Shown here one piece after another: positions 56,236 through 64,000 of a stretch of 64,000 nt of DNA (positions are counted from its first letter, which is position 1; every line of letters begins with the position of its first letter). Location of the stretch: assembly GCA_934309475.1 (NCBI GenBank), contig CAKRDK010000002.1:243002-307001 (forward strand), in the 5' to 3' direction. This DNA is from an uncultured Roseburia sp. (GTDB lineage: Bacteria > Bacillota > Clostridia > Lachnospirales > Lachnospiraceae). Made by a program: the position numbers and the translations under genes. The notes below the pieces were generated by a model that saw only the letters and a program-made list of their open reading frames with translations, ran no database searches and was not told the DNA's origin.

Positions 56236-56257
56236 ACATTTTTTGTATTTTTATACG

Positions 56258-56893
56258 CTATTCTTCTTCCACAGCTTCTGTCTCTACATAATAAAGACTT
56301 GCAAGGTGTCCGTCATAAATATACAGTGTCACCATCTCGTCACCATCTTCCTCGTAACGTTTCAATAAATTGCCGTCTCTCTCATATGTTCCTTCTACGG
56401 TTGTAGTACCATCTTCTTCTGATTCTGATACATACGTGAATGTCCCATCCTTGCGAAATGTAATGGTCACATTCTCTTCTCCGGTATCGTAAGTCACCTC
56501 TGCGTCAAAGGCATCTTTTTCCGGAATCGTTCCTGTGAAAAAACATTCCTCCGGAATCAGGTACTGTCCGTCGAGCACATACTTTTTATCGGTTCCCTCA
56601 CTTGTCAGCGTCAGCTCATTTGCCTCAACCGAATAGGTTCCGGTTGCAAAAGAATTGCCGTTCACCTGATTGTCAAAAGTTCCATCATCAAGCAGATAAT
56701 CGATGCTGGTATTCTCACCTAGTTTGCAGCGATACATTGCCGCTACTTCCACATCATCCACATCTCTTGCGTACCCCACTGTCTCCTCTGATTTTCTGCT
56801 GTTTACAATGCAGACTGTTGTAACAACTGCCGCCGCTACAACTACAGCAATAATTATAGTAATCAGAAGCCATTTCTTTTTCCCTTTTGTCAT
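56258..56893 (-). CDS. Membrane-anchored protein with beta repeats, unknown function
   Basis: 211 residues. An N-terminal helix (KKWLLITIIIAVVVAAAVVTTVCIV region) anchors the protein and the rest lies outside. Two similar beta units appear: 'SIDYLLDDGTFDNQVNGNSFATGTYSVEANELTL' and 'TITFRKDGTFTYVSE ... VEGTYERDGNLL', that is, DGTF ... GTY ... L. This resembles lipocalin-like or DUF5640-type domains of Clostridia. The longer ORF starts at 56944, but AAAGGGAAG upstream of the ATG at 56893 favours the shorter form. Single-gene unit; function unknown. Confidence 0.75.
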   Translation of the reverse strand: MTKGKKKWLLITIIIAVVVAAAVVTTVCIVNSRKSEETVGYARDVDDVEVAAMYRCKLGENTSIDYLLDDGTFDNQVNGNSFATGTYSVEANELTLTSEGTDKKYVLDGQYLIPEECFFTGTIPEKDAFDAEVTYDTGEENVTITFRKDGTFTYVSESEEDGTTTVEGTYERDGNLLKRYEEDGDEMVTLYIYDGHLASLYYVETEAVEEE

Positions 56894-56974
56894 ATTTCGT
56901 CTTCCCTTTCTCTTGTGCTCCTGCACATATACTCCTATTTCCATTGTAACAGGAAAATATGAATTTCCTGTGTC

Positions 56975-57682
56975 TTAGGTACGGAGATTTTCTGCCAGAT
57001 AACGACCGAGTTCCTCTGCCTGCTCCCTGGCAATGTCAAATGTCTCCATCGACTTCTCATAATCACCATTCCAGAATTCGTTTGCCATATTCAAAAGCAG
57101 GCTTAAGTGATCCGCAAAGTAACGGTTTAAATCCCGTCTGCGATAGGCAGGATTGGCACGGCTCAGCATATCGGAAAGCATGTTGCCGCCCTCATACCAC
57201 TTCTGTTCATTTTCCTTATAGCTCTGCTGATCTCCTGTCTTTAAATCCTGCAGCAATGCCGCAAAGGTCTGCTCATGTTCGGATAGCATCTGTTCTAACT
57301 GATTCCGTGTCTCTCCGGGCAGAAAATCTGTGAACTGATTCGCAATCTCTCCAATATTGCGCTGCATCCGCTCTTCCACTGCATTGATGTCCGGCAAATC
57401 ATTCAGCGCACTCACCATGAACATTCTTGCCAGCATCACATGTTCCATCCAGGCGCGTTCCATGTTCTGCACTCTGGTCTCCTGCGTCATCTCTTCCTGT
57501 TCCGTCTCCTGATATCCCTGTCCCGGACAGATTGTCAGCTTCATTCCCACCTGTAAGTTATAAGGGTTGACCCCCGGATTCCCCATAATCAGCTCTGTCA
57601 CAGTTGTCATATACTGTCTCGAAAGCTTATAGAGCGAATCTCCCTCTTTTATCGTGTGCACAACTTTGTTGTTACAATACAC
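56975..57682 (-). CDS. LysM-domain protein
   Basis: 235 residues. An N-terminal LysM motif (VVHTIKEGDSLYKLSRQY ... VNPYNLQVGMKLTICPG) without a signal peptide, then a helical domain of about 170 residues rich in Met, Glu and Gln ('MLARMFMVSALNDLPDINAVEERM', 'LEQMLSEHEQTFAALLQDL'). Lack of a signal suggests it is used inside the mother cell, as for the spore-coat LysM proteins SafA and YhbJ-like proteins; that is inference. The start is GTG with GGAG seven bases before it. A short hairpin (CAGGAAA/TTTCCTG, 56950-56970) follows the stop. Confidence 0.82.
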   Translation of the reverse strand: MYCNNKVVHTIKEGDSLYKLSRQYMTTVTELIMGNPGVNPYNLQVGMKLTICPGQGYQETEQEEMTQETRVQNMERAWMEHVMLARMFMVSALNDLPDINAVEERMQRNIGEIANQFTDFLPGETRNQLEQMLSEHEQTFAALLQDLKTGDQQSYKENEQKWYEGGNMLSDMLSRANPAYRRRDLNRYFADHLSLLLNMANEFWNGDYEKSMETFDIAREQAEELGRYLAENLRT

Positions 57683-57736
57683 GCGTTTTCTCCAAAAAAT
57701 GCTTTCTTCTTACTTTATGTAATCACGCCTTTTTTG

Positions 57737-58429
57737 CTACCAGAGATTTGCAAACAGCGGTGCGATGATAACCGTCAAAAGACCGGCTACCGCGATGGAT
57801 AAACTGCTCATAGCGCCCTCAATCTCTCCCATCTCCATCGCGCGGGCTGTCCCAATCGCATGGGCGGCAGAGCCGATTCCGATTCCTTTTGCCACCGGCT
57901 CCTCAATCTTAAAGATATGGCAGACGGATTGCGCCACCATATTCCCGAACACTCCTGTAATGATAATCACTGCAACTGTGATGGTCACATAACCACCTAA
58001 TTCCTCGGAAACGCCCATTCCGATTGCTGTTGTGATGGATTTTGGAAGCAATGTGACATACTGCTGATGGTCAAAATGAAACAGAACGGAAAGCCCCAGC
58101 ACACAGACCATCGTCGTGATAACACCGGAGACGATTCCGGCTATAATTGCTTTTGCATGCTGCTTCAAAAGTTCTACCTGCTCATAGAGCGGAATGGCAA
58201 GGCATACGGTTGCCGGTGTCAGGAAATAGCTTAAATATTTCGCACCCTCATTATAGGTCTCATAATCAATTCCTGTCACAGTAAGAAAAATCATCACTGC
58301 AGCCATCGATATCAGCAGTGGATTAAAGATTGCAAGCTTCCATTTTCTCTTCATCCACATGCCTATCTCATAGGATAACACACTGATGAAAACGCCTAAA
58401 AATAACGACTCATTCCATACTTCCTTCAT
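57737..58429 (-). CDS. LrgB/CidB-family membrane protein
   Basis: 230 residues with about seven helices. 'YLLPKSITTAIGMGVSEELGG'-type text (LLPKSITTAIGMGVSEELGG) and 'AKGIGIGSAAHAIGTARAMEMGE'-type residues (GIGSAAHAIGTARAME) are the family hallmarks. With the LrgA/CidA partner it acts in holin-like control of murein hydrolases or in pyruvate/small metabolite transport, both proposed in the literature. It overlaps the CidA-like gene by 20 bases. Confidence 0.93.
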   Translation of the reverse strand: MKEVWNESLFLGVFISVLSYEIGMWMKRKWKLAIFNPLLISMAAVMIFLTVTGIDYETYNEGAKYLSYFLTPATVCLAIPLYEQVELLKQHAKAIIAGIVSGVITTMVCVLGLSVLFHFDHQQYVTLLPKSITTAIGMGVSEELGGYVTITVAVIIITGVFGNMVAQSVCHIFKIEEPVAKGIGIGSAAHAIGTARAMEMGEIEGAMSSLSIAVAGLLTVIIAPLFANLW

Positions 58430-58793
58430 GGTGTCTTCCTTTCCTCTTTCGTTCCAGCCGGATTACCATCTGCGTTACCCTTCCGGAAATTCCAATTACA
58501 ACTATAGTTGATATCATCATAATAAGGATAACCTGAATCCAGATTGGCTTCAAATCGCCCCAGGCTTCCAGCAGTCCTACGCCCGCCGGTATAAACATCA
58601 GGGGCATAATCTCAATCAGATATTTTGCAGTCTCCCTCACCTGTTCCAGCTTCAAAATGCCGGTCTCCAATGCCAAAAACATAAGCACTAGTCCGTAGAT
58701 ACTTGCCGGGACCGGAAGGGGAAGCATAATCTTCAACGCCTCCCCTAGAAAAGATACTGCCAGTATAATGACAAACTGTCTGATATACTTCAT
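58410..58793 (-). CDS. LrgA/CidA holin-like protein
   Basis: 127 residues with four helices: FVIILAVSFLGEALK, then LPLPVPASIYGLVLMFLAL with the P-x-P-A-S-x-x-G family motif, then 'LIEIMPLMFIPAGVGLL'. Its tail is basic. It forms a unit with the LrgB-like protein (overlapping) and its ATG overlaps the stop of the FAD/Rieske oxidoreductase gene (ATGA), so the three are coupled. Which of the Lrg or Cid branches it belongs to cannot be decided here. Confidence 0.93.
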   Translation of the reverse strand: MKYIRQFVIILAVSFLGEALKIMLPLPVPASIYGLVLMFLALETGILKLEQVRETAKYLIEIMPLMFIPAGVGLLEAWGDLKPIWIQVILIMMISTIVVIGISGRVTQMVIRLERKRKGRHHEGSME

Positions 58794-60115
58794 TGTGACA
58801 CTTCCTTTTTCTTCCTTTGTTTTTTCAAATTATCGCACGCCGGATTCTCAATCCTGCTGCCATCCTCCTCAAATCTTGAGCCATGGCACGGACAGTCCCA
58901 GGTGCGTTCTACCGCGTTCCATTGTAGCACACATCCCAGATGTGTGCACCTCTTTTTTCCAGGCGGAAGCATACTAGAAATGGCTTCTTTCAGATTGCAG
59001 AAAAGCTGCCGGCTCAACATATTTCTCGATGGTGAAAATAAAGATGCATACTCATTCTGCTCCCCCTGCACCAGGTCTGTCAGTATGCGCGCAGATAGCA
59101 TGGCACCTGTCATTCCCCACTTACTGAACCCGGATGCCACATACAAATCCGGTGTCCACCTCGAATACATTCCAATGTAGGGCATACCGTCTAAGGACAT
59201 ACAATCCTGTGTCGCCCAGTGATACTTTTCCCGTGCATTAGGATAATATTCCTTTGCAAAAGTGCGGAGTGTTTTCCACCCTTCGGATAATTTTCCTGTC
59301 CGCTTCGCATTTCCTCCTACCAGAAGGTAATCTCCGGCATTGCGCAGCGAGAGTCCGTCTCCGCCTTCTTCGAGATAAATGCCGTTCACGTCCTGCGCCT
59401 GTTCCAATGCAAGCACATAAGCACGATTCTGGTATAACTTCAGGTAATAGCTTCCCCTCGTATTGATAAACGGAAAATGTGTCGCCACAATGATTTTCTC
59501 TGCAGTGACCGTCCCACTCTTCGTAACGGCAAAATACTCCGTCATTTCGCGCACCTCCGAGTGCTCATAAATATGAAGCCCCTCTGCAAGCTGCGCAATC
59601 AGCTGATATGGGTTCATCTGCCCCTGATGTGGAAACCGGACTGCGCCAGCCGTTGAAAAAGGGAGCGGTAAATCCGTGACATATTCTGCCGGATATTGCA
59701 GCTCCCCTAACACTTTTAACTCCTGTTCCAATGCCAGATTCTCTTTTCTTGTAAAAACATACGAATCCTGTTCTTCAAATCCAAACTCATACTGCCATGC
59801 CAGTTTTTTATACCAAGAAAGTGCGTCCTCATTTGCCTGCAGATACATTGCCGTTTTTTCTTTTCCCAGCCGCCTGTAAAGCTGCTGGTAGCACAGCCCC
59901 TGCTGTGATGTAATCTTCGCTGTCGTGTAGCGTGTGACACTGCCCGCAATGGTATCTTTCTCTAACAGCACATACTTGACACCTGCTTCCTGTAAAAAAT
60001 AAGCACACAATATTCCTGCCATTCCTCCGCCCACAATCAGAACATCGGTTCTAACATCCCCCTCTAACTTCGGGAAATGTGGCAGACTTACTTTATCTGA
60101 CCATATTGAATTCAT
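58790..60115 (-). CDS. FAD-dependent oxidoreductase with C-terminal Rieske domain
   Basis: 441 residues. The N-terminal DAO-type domain starts at VLIVGGGMAGILCAYFL, binding FAD, and 'VASGFSKWGMTGAMLSARIL' closes the FAD site. The C-terminal about 80 residues contain CTHLGC and CPCHGS, the Cys-His pairs that hold a Rieske [2Fe-2S] cluster. Related proteins in Bacillus (YhfW-like) are annotated as FAD oxidoreductases with Rieske domains of unknown substrate. It begins a three-gene unit with the CidA/CidB pair, linking an unknown oxidation to a holin-like membrane pair. Confidence 0.93.
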   Translation of the reverse strand: MNSIWSDKVSLPHFPKLEGDVRTDVLIVGGGMAGILCAYFLQEAGVKYVLLEKDTIAGSVTRYTTAKITSQQGLCYQQLYRRLGKEKTAMYLQANEDALSWYKKLAWQYEFGFEEQDSYVFTRKENLALEQELKVLGELQYPAEYVTDLPLPFSTAGAVRFPHQGQMNPYQLIAQLAEGLHIYEHSEVREMTEYFAVTKSGTVTAEKIIVATHFPFINTRGSYYLKLYQNRAYVLALEQAQDVNGIYLEEGGDGLSLRNAGDYLLVGGNAKRTGKLSEGWKTLRTFAKEYYPNAREKYHWATQDCMSLDGMPYIGMYSRWTPDLYVASGFSKWGMTGAMLSARILTDLVQGEQNEYASLFSPSRNMLSRQLFCNLKEAISSMLPPGKKRCTHLGCVLQWNAVERTWDCPCHGSRFEEDGSRIENPACDNLKKQRKKKEVSQ

Positions 60116-60159
60116 AAGATGACCTCCATCTTTTTCTTACTAATATGGTCAGTTTAGGA

Positions 60160-63100
60160 TTATTTTATCCATGTGAGCAGTTCCCTATAAAATAAATTCG
60201 GTTCAATCGGCTTCGTGAGATGGCTGTTCATTCCTGCATTTAATGATTTCTCCACATCCTCATCATATGCATTTGCTGTCATCGCAATAATCGGGATGGT
60301 CCGTGCCTCTTCTTTCTCTAAAGCACGAATTGTCTGTGCTGACTCCAAACCGTTCATAACCGGCATTCTGATATCCATCAGAATCAAATCATAATGATGC
60401 GGTTCGCTCTTTTCAACCATCTCAACCGCTTCCCTTCCGTTTTCTGCATGTTCCACCTGAATTCCCTTGCTCTCAAGCAGCTGACGTGCCACTAACGTAT
60501 TAATTCTGTTATCCTCAACCAAAAGCACCCGCTTGCCTTTCAAGCGGTCAATCTCCGCCAACTGGTTTTGTGTCTCCCCCATGTCTTCTTTTTCCGATAT
60601 CATAACCGGTATTTCAACCACAAATGTAGAACCATGTTCACGGACACTATCCACGAATATTTTTCCCTCCATCAACTCCACAAGATTTTTTACAATGGCA
60701 AGTCCAAGGCCTGTTCCCTGGCTCTGCATCTGGCTGTCATTCTGTTCCTGCATAAACGGCTCAAATGCATGCTGTAGAAATTCCTGACTCATGCCGATTC
60801 CATCATCCTTTACGAGGAAACGCACATATCGTTTCTTTCCCTGCTGTTTGTATTCCTCTGCCTTAAAAGAAACATGTCCGCCTTCCGGCGTGTATTTTGC
60901 CGCATTCGATAATAAATTGAAGAAAATCTGTTTAAAGCGTACTTCATCGACCACAATATATTTGTAATCTAAATGATGTTCCATCACGAAGCTGATTTTT
61001 TTTCCCTCCATCAGAGGCTTAACCGTCGTCTGTATGCTCGCAAGCAGCGACGGGAATGACGTCACTTCCGGCTTCAACACAAGCTTTCCGCTCTCAATCT
61101 TCGAAATATCAAGGATATCGTTAATCAGACCTAGCAGGAATTTACTAGAGCCTTCTATCTGATTTAAGTAGCCTTTTATCTTTTCATCCTGACATTCCCC
61201 TTTCGCGATAGATGTCATTCCGATAATCGCATTCATCGGCGTGCGGATGTCGTGACTCATACGGGATAAAAATTCACTTTTTGCATAGCTTGCATGCTCT
61301 GCCGCCTCTAAAGCCCGCTCTAATTTATCCTGCTTATCCTTCTCCTTCCAGAGAATCTCTTCGATGTCGGTACGGGTGTTGATGACCAATCCCATCTCAC
61401 GGTCCGCATAAGTATACTTCATAAGCTTTCTGCGGATGCTTCCGTCATTTTCCATCATATCATACTCATAAGTATACACATTCTCTTTTTCAAGTGCTTT
61501 CAGTATCGTAGAGAGTGACATCGCCTGGATTGTCACATCATCGTCATCCGTAACCGCTTTCCGTCTGACATGTGAACGTACATTCGCATCATAATCCTCA
61601 CCAATGCTGTACATGCCTTCCTCGCCAAAATATATCTTGAAATGTTTGTTTCTCACATTGATGTAGCTGACATAATCGTAGTCCATTCCGGCTACCTTTG
61701 TAATCACTTTATTCTGCAGACGTTCCAATGAAATGTCATGATTATAGAAAAATGCAATCACATCCCCCGTCTCCGGACGCTGCAGTATACGCACTTCAAC
61801 CTGCACCCACACAACATCTTTTGACTTTCTCCAGACTGCCCAGTATTCTTTCTGAATCACCGATGTTCCCGACTGATATGCCTTTAAAAGAGCATCTGTG
61901 CATAGTTCATCCTCATCATGGTCTGTAAAATGCACTTCCTGCAGGCATACCTGAATTCGCTCACTATATTCTTTGGCGTAACTGCCCTCTTCCTTTTTCT
62001 GATTTGGGTCCTGATACCCAATATTCTCCACAATTCCCTGTGTAAGATTTATACAGCTGACTGCCAGCATTCCCGGAAACACCAGTTTCTGGTATTCTTC
62101 CTCTTCCTTGTAATCTAATTCTTTTAACGTACGCTTTGTAATGTCCATGCCAGTGCCGTATGCTTTATCCGGACAGCCATACTGATCCTTTGTCACAAAA
62201 TAGGTAACTCTCTTTTTCAGCCAGCCATCCCGATTTCTATTCCTCACCCAGAATTCCGCACTCACCTGCGGAACACCGGACTGCACCTGCCGGTACATCC
62301 GCTTAAATTCCGGAATGGATTTTTCCCTGATGTAACCGTTTTCCAGAAAGACTTCCGGCACATTTTCAATATCGCCTACCCGGTTATCAATCAGTTCCGG
62401 CTCTCCCGTCTGGTGAATACATTTCTTCTTGATGTCATACTGCCATGTAAGAACCGATACCCCATCAAGCGAATAGTTCTTCTCCCCCTCACGCAAGGCT
62501 TTCTCTGCCTCTTTTTGTTCTGTCACGTCTATCATGAAAAAGATACAATACTCTGCTGTATCCTGATAGACATTCAAAAAGAAATACTTCTGCCGGCTCT
62601 CCGAATAGAAAATAATATTATCTTCCCTGCCATTATTCTCCACCTTCTCAAGAAGCATAAGCCAGACTGCTCCACTTTCCTTTGTCAAACGGTAGTGGGT
62701 ATTCCCCCTAATATCCGCTACCGGAATGTTTAAAACATTGGCATATGCATGGTTGACATAATGATAAAAAACATCCTCCGGCTTTCCGTCTTCGTCCCGC
62801 ACCAATTTTACGAGTCCAAACGGAATCGGACTGAAATCCATGCAGAATTTAAACTGTTCAATTCTCGCTTTTGTCTTGTCATCCGCCATTGCAGCCCGGA
62901 CGCGATGACACAGAAGCTCTGTTGCAAACGGCTTCTCAATAAACTCATCCGCTCCAAGTCCTAACAGCTTCTGACGCTCCTCTTCATTAAGCTGCAGCTT
63001 TTCTGTAATGGCAATTATTTTTAACAGGTCATACCTGATATCACTCCGAATCTTCTTAATTAAACCAAACCCATCCAATTCCGGCATATTCAGATCTGTC

Positions 63101-63258
63101 ACGAGAATGTCTACAAACTGCTCCTGTAAAATGCGATATGCCTCCACTCCGTTTTCTGCCTCTAACACTTCAAATTCTTTTTTAAAATATTCCTGCAAAA
63201 TAGCACGATTCATCTCAATATCATCGACTATCAGCATTACCTTCTTTTCTGACTCCAT
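60160..63258 (-). CDS. Hybrid sensor histidine kinase with receiver domains at both ends
   Basis: 1032 residues. Residues 5-120 form a receiver (VDDIEMNRAIL, acceptor D55 in LVTDLNMPELDGFG, Lys in IEKPF). Several PAS-like domains follow (about 130-260, 265-380, 400-510 and 520-640). A HisKA domain has RMSHDIRTPMNAIIGM with the phospho-His, then a HATPase with NLLSNAAKYT, DDGIGMS and GTGLGLAIVKN. The C-terminal receiver (VLLVEDNRINTLVARQ, LMDIRMPVMNG, KPIEPNLF) completes it. No membrane helix is evident, so it senses a cytoplasmic signal. No output regulator is adjacent. The gene is single and separated from the next unit by 44 bases. Confidence 0.93.
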   Translation of the reverse strand: MESEKKVMLIVDDIEMNRAILQEYFKKEFEVLEAENGVEAYRILQEQFVDILVTDLNMPELDGFGLIKKIRSDIRYDLLKIIAITEKLQLNEEERQKLLGLGADEFIEKPFATELLCHRVRAAMADDKTKARIEQFKFCMDFSPIPFGLVKLVRDEDGKPEDVFYHYVNHAYANVLNIPVADIRGNTHYRLTKESGAVWLMLLEKVENNGREDNIIFYSESRQKYFFLNVYQDTAEYCIFFMIDVTEQKEAEKALREGEKNYSLDGVSVLTWQYDIKKKCIHQTGEPELIDNRVGDIENVPEVFLENGYIREKSIPEFKRMYRQVQSGVPQVSAEFWVRNRNRDGWLKKRVTYFVTKDQYGCPDKAYGTGMDITKRTLKELDYKEEEEYQKLVFPGMLAVSCINLTQGIVENIGYQDPNQKKEEGSYAKEYSERIQVCLQEVHFTDHDEDELCTDALLKAYQSGTSVIQKEYWAVWRKSKDVVWVQVEVRILQRPETGDVIAFFYNHDISLERLQNKVITKVAGMDYDYVSYINVRNKHFKIYFGEEGMYSIGEDYDANVRSHVRRKAVTDDDDVTIQAMSLSTILKALEKENVYTYEYDMMENDGSIRRKLMKYTYADREMGLVINTRTDIEEILWKEKDKQDKLERALEAAEHASYAKSEFLSRMSHDIRTPMNAIIGMTSIAKGECQDEKIKGYLNQIEGSSKFLLGLINDILDISKIESGKLVLKPEVTSFPSLLASIQTTVKPLMEGKKISFVMEHHLDYKYIVVDEVRFKQIFFNLLSNAAKYTPEGGHVSFKAEEYKQQGKKRYVRFLVKDDGIGMSQEFLQHAFEPFMQEQNDSQMQSQGTGLGLAIVKNLVELMEGKIFVDSVREHGSTFVVEIPVMISEKEDMGETQNQLAEIDRLKGKRVLLVEDNRINTLVARQLLESKGIQVEHAENGREAVEMVEKSEPHHYDLILMDIRMPVMNGLESAQTIRALEKEEARTIPIIAMTANAYDEDVEKSLNAGMNSHLTKPIEPNLFYRELLTWIK

Positions 63259-63354
63259 GCGTAACTTCCCCTATCTGCATCTTGCTTATGTCTCCATTTT
63301 ACCTTTTTTTTTACAAATATCAACTTATTTCATGCGCTTTTGAAAAGAATTTTG
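63259..63354. other. Intergenic stretch upstream of the sensor kinase and candidate RNA
   Basis: About 95 bases between the divergent sensor kinase start and the plus-strand promoter at 63355. It is A/T-rich with runs of T on the plus strand; no further gene or clear motif is visible. Confidence 0.5.
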
Positions 63355-63384
63355 TTGACAGGAAAAAGTAGTTAGTGCTAATAT
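63355..63384 (+). promoter_or_regulatory. Promoter of the second candidate noncoding RNA
   Basis: TTGACA (63355-63360) and TAATAT (63379-63384), spacer 18 bases, plus strand. Transcription would start near 63391. Confidence 0.7.
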
Positions 63385-63390
63385 AGTTGT

Positions 63391-63758
63391 AACTTTGGAA
63401 GGTTACTTTTTTCAGAGTCTTTCCAAGCAATTATCCTGGACCACTCGCCCTGAGTCAAGGCCATACGGACAGCCGGGTCCACTGCCGAGCGCAACGTAAG
63501 TTGCATTATTGATTGAGTTAGAAGCTCAAATTTTATAAGTTGGTTCCTTTATAACCGAATTGCGTAAATACGCAGACTTGTGAAACGGTCAATAAGAGTA
63601 GTAAAAGTATGGTTGCTATATAGACTCTGACAATCCCGAATCCTGACAGAACAATATTTTTATGTATGTGGTTTTATTGTACTTTTGTATACACCTTTAG
63701 AAGTATATGTTTTTTGACAGAATGCAAGTTATGCGTAAATGCGTAACTTGCTTTTTTT
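63391..63758 (+). ncRNA. Structured noncoding RNA candidate, possibly raiA motif
   Basis: A promoter and a strong terminator bound about 365 nt without an ORF. TCAGAGTCT (63412-63420) pairs with AGACTCTGA (63622-63630), closing a domain of about 219 nt. Within it: GGACC 63438-63442 with GGTCC 63476-63480; GCAAC-gtaa-GTTGC 63491-63504; TTGAG 63513 with CTCAA 63525; GGTT 63542 with AACC 63553; TGCGT-aaat-ACGCA 63561-63574. Dense unpaired text such as GCCCTGAGTCAAGGCC is the kind usually conserved in large RNA motifs. Size and layout fit the raiA motif known from Clostridia, which has been tied to sporulation. This identity is a guess to be tested; that it is an RNA gene is better supported. Confidence 0.7.
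63724..63758 (+). terminator. Terminator of the second candidate RNA
   Basis: GCAAGTTATGCG (63724-63735) and TGCGTAACTTGC (63740-63751) pair with two G-U wobbles around a 4-base loop, followed by seven T. It separates the RNA from the decarboxylase gene. Confidence 0.85.
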
Positions 63759-63890
63759 ATGTAAATTTTGTTCTTATTACATAAAACCCCCGCGAGGAGT
63801 GCACTGTGGCAGAGTTACACAATTCTGTGCCAGGATAGTTCTGCATGGAAACGGTTTGAGGAATCAAGGGTTATGGAAGGGGAATTTAAA
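63759..63890 (+). promoter_or_regulatory. Leader of the decarboxylase gene
   Basis: About 130 bases with GC-rich patches (CCCCCGCGAGGAG) and an imperfect hairpin GGCA-GA with TC-TGTGCC near 63808-63831. It may hold a promoter or a regulatory leader. I recognise no known riboswitch. Confidence 0.35.
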
Positions 63891-64000
63891 ATGAATCAAT
63901 GTAAAACAGCACCCGTTTTAAATCAGAACCGTGCGCCAATCCATGAGGCATTGGAACAATTCCGCCAGATGCGTGTTGTTCCTTTCGATGTTCCTGGTCA
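63891..64000 (+). CDS. Orn/Lys/Arg decarboxylase-family enzyme, N-terminal fragment
   Basis: Thirty-six residues are visible before the right edge. LNQNRAPIHEALEQFRQ followed by PFDVPGH matches the start of the short PLP-dependent Orn/Lys/Arg decarboxylase family, typically reading 'P-L-Y-E-A-L ... F-H-V-P-G-H'. AAGGGG lies eight bases before the ATG at 63891. These enzymes make cadaverine, putrescine or agmatine. The substrate cannot be told from this fragment. Confidence 0.75.
   Translation, partial: MNQCKTAPVLNQNRAPIHEALEQFRQMRVVPFDVPG

Noticed and set aside
63391..63758. Cobalamin, c-di-GMP or c-di-AMP riboswitch at this site
   Set aside because: None of their conserved core texts is visible, and the terminator isolates it from the decarboxylase gene.
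1..64000. CRISPR arrays, insertion sequences, tRNA or rRNA genes
   Set aside because: No regular spaced repeats, transposase, or tRNA/rRNA-like segments were seen when reading through. A tRNAscan or ISfinder run could still find a missed one.

Overview
The window reads as a chromosomal segment of a low-GC, Gram-positive, endospore-forming and flagellated anaerobe, most likely a Lachnospiraceae member (Clostridia). The evidence is protein style, dipicolinate synthase genes (spores), flagellar rod genes, a flavodiiron protein (anaerobic oxygen defence), the cdaA-cdaR-glmM operon and Firmicute-type LexA boxes. Nearly all protein genes are on the minus strand. The exceptions are a TSCPD-domain gene plus an AsnB-like gene at 48.6-50.8 kb and a decarboxylase cut by the right edge.

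Layout. 0-24.3 kb is one large cell-surface polysaccharide locus read right to left. It holds the four dTDP-L-rhamnose genes (rfbD, rfbB, rfbA, rfbC), large membrane proteins, a Wzm/Wzt-type ABC exporter whose ATPase has a C-terminal glycan-recognition-like domain, and a methyltransferase-kinase-coiled-coil protein resembling the O-antigen chain terminator WbdD. A priming sugar-phosphate transferase, GT2 glycosyltransferases, three TagF-like CDP-glycerol glycerophosphotransferases and a second, TagGH-type exporter follow. 24.4-30.0 kb carries HPr and the c-di-AMP operon (two unknown membrane proteins, cdaA, cdaR, glmM). 30.1-36.9 kb has recD2-comFC-yvyF and mreB-flgF/flgG-rod-binding protein. 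37.3-42.2 kb is uvrBA with LexA boxes. 42.3-48.4 kb holds a flavodiiron protein, a VanZ pair and secA. 48.6-50.8 kb is TSCPD plus AsnB-like. 50.9-52.5 kb is dpaAB. 53.1-60.1 kb has a lipoprotein, an L,D-transpeptidase, aspartokinase, a LysM protein, cidAB and a FAD/Rieske oxidoreductase. 60.2-63.3 kb is a 1032-residue hybrid sensor kinase.

The most interesting unexplained items are two plus-strand stretches that look like free-standing structured noncoding RNAs. One, at about 52.67-53.09 kb, has a perfect TTGACA-17-TATAAT promoter, a string of stem-loops, three degenerate GGAGG-containing repeats and a terminator, but no convincing ORF. The other, at about 63.39-63.76 kb, is a roughly 220-nt domain closed by a 9-bp helix and followed by its own terminator; it may be a raiA-motif RNA, but I cannot confirm this. 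Two protein observations also stand out: the WbdD/Wzt-like chain-termination pair in a Gram-positive, and an asparagine-synthetase homologue that has lost its glutaminase nucleophile and the surrounding glutamine-binding residues.

All assignments come from reading motifs and context; no database search or folding program was run. Start codons were moved from the longest ORF where a ribosome binding site clearly favours an internal start.
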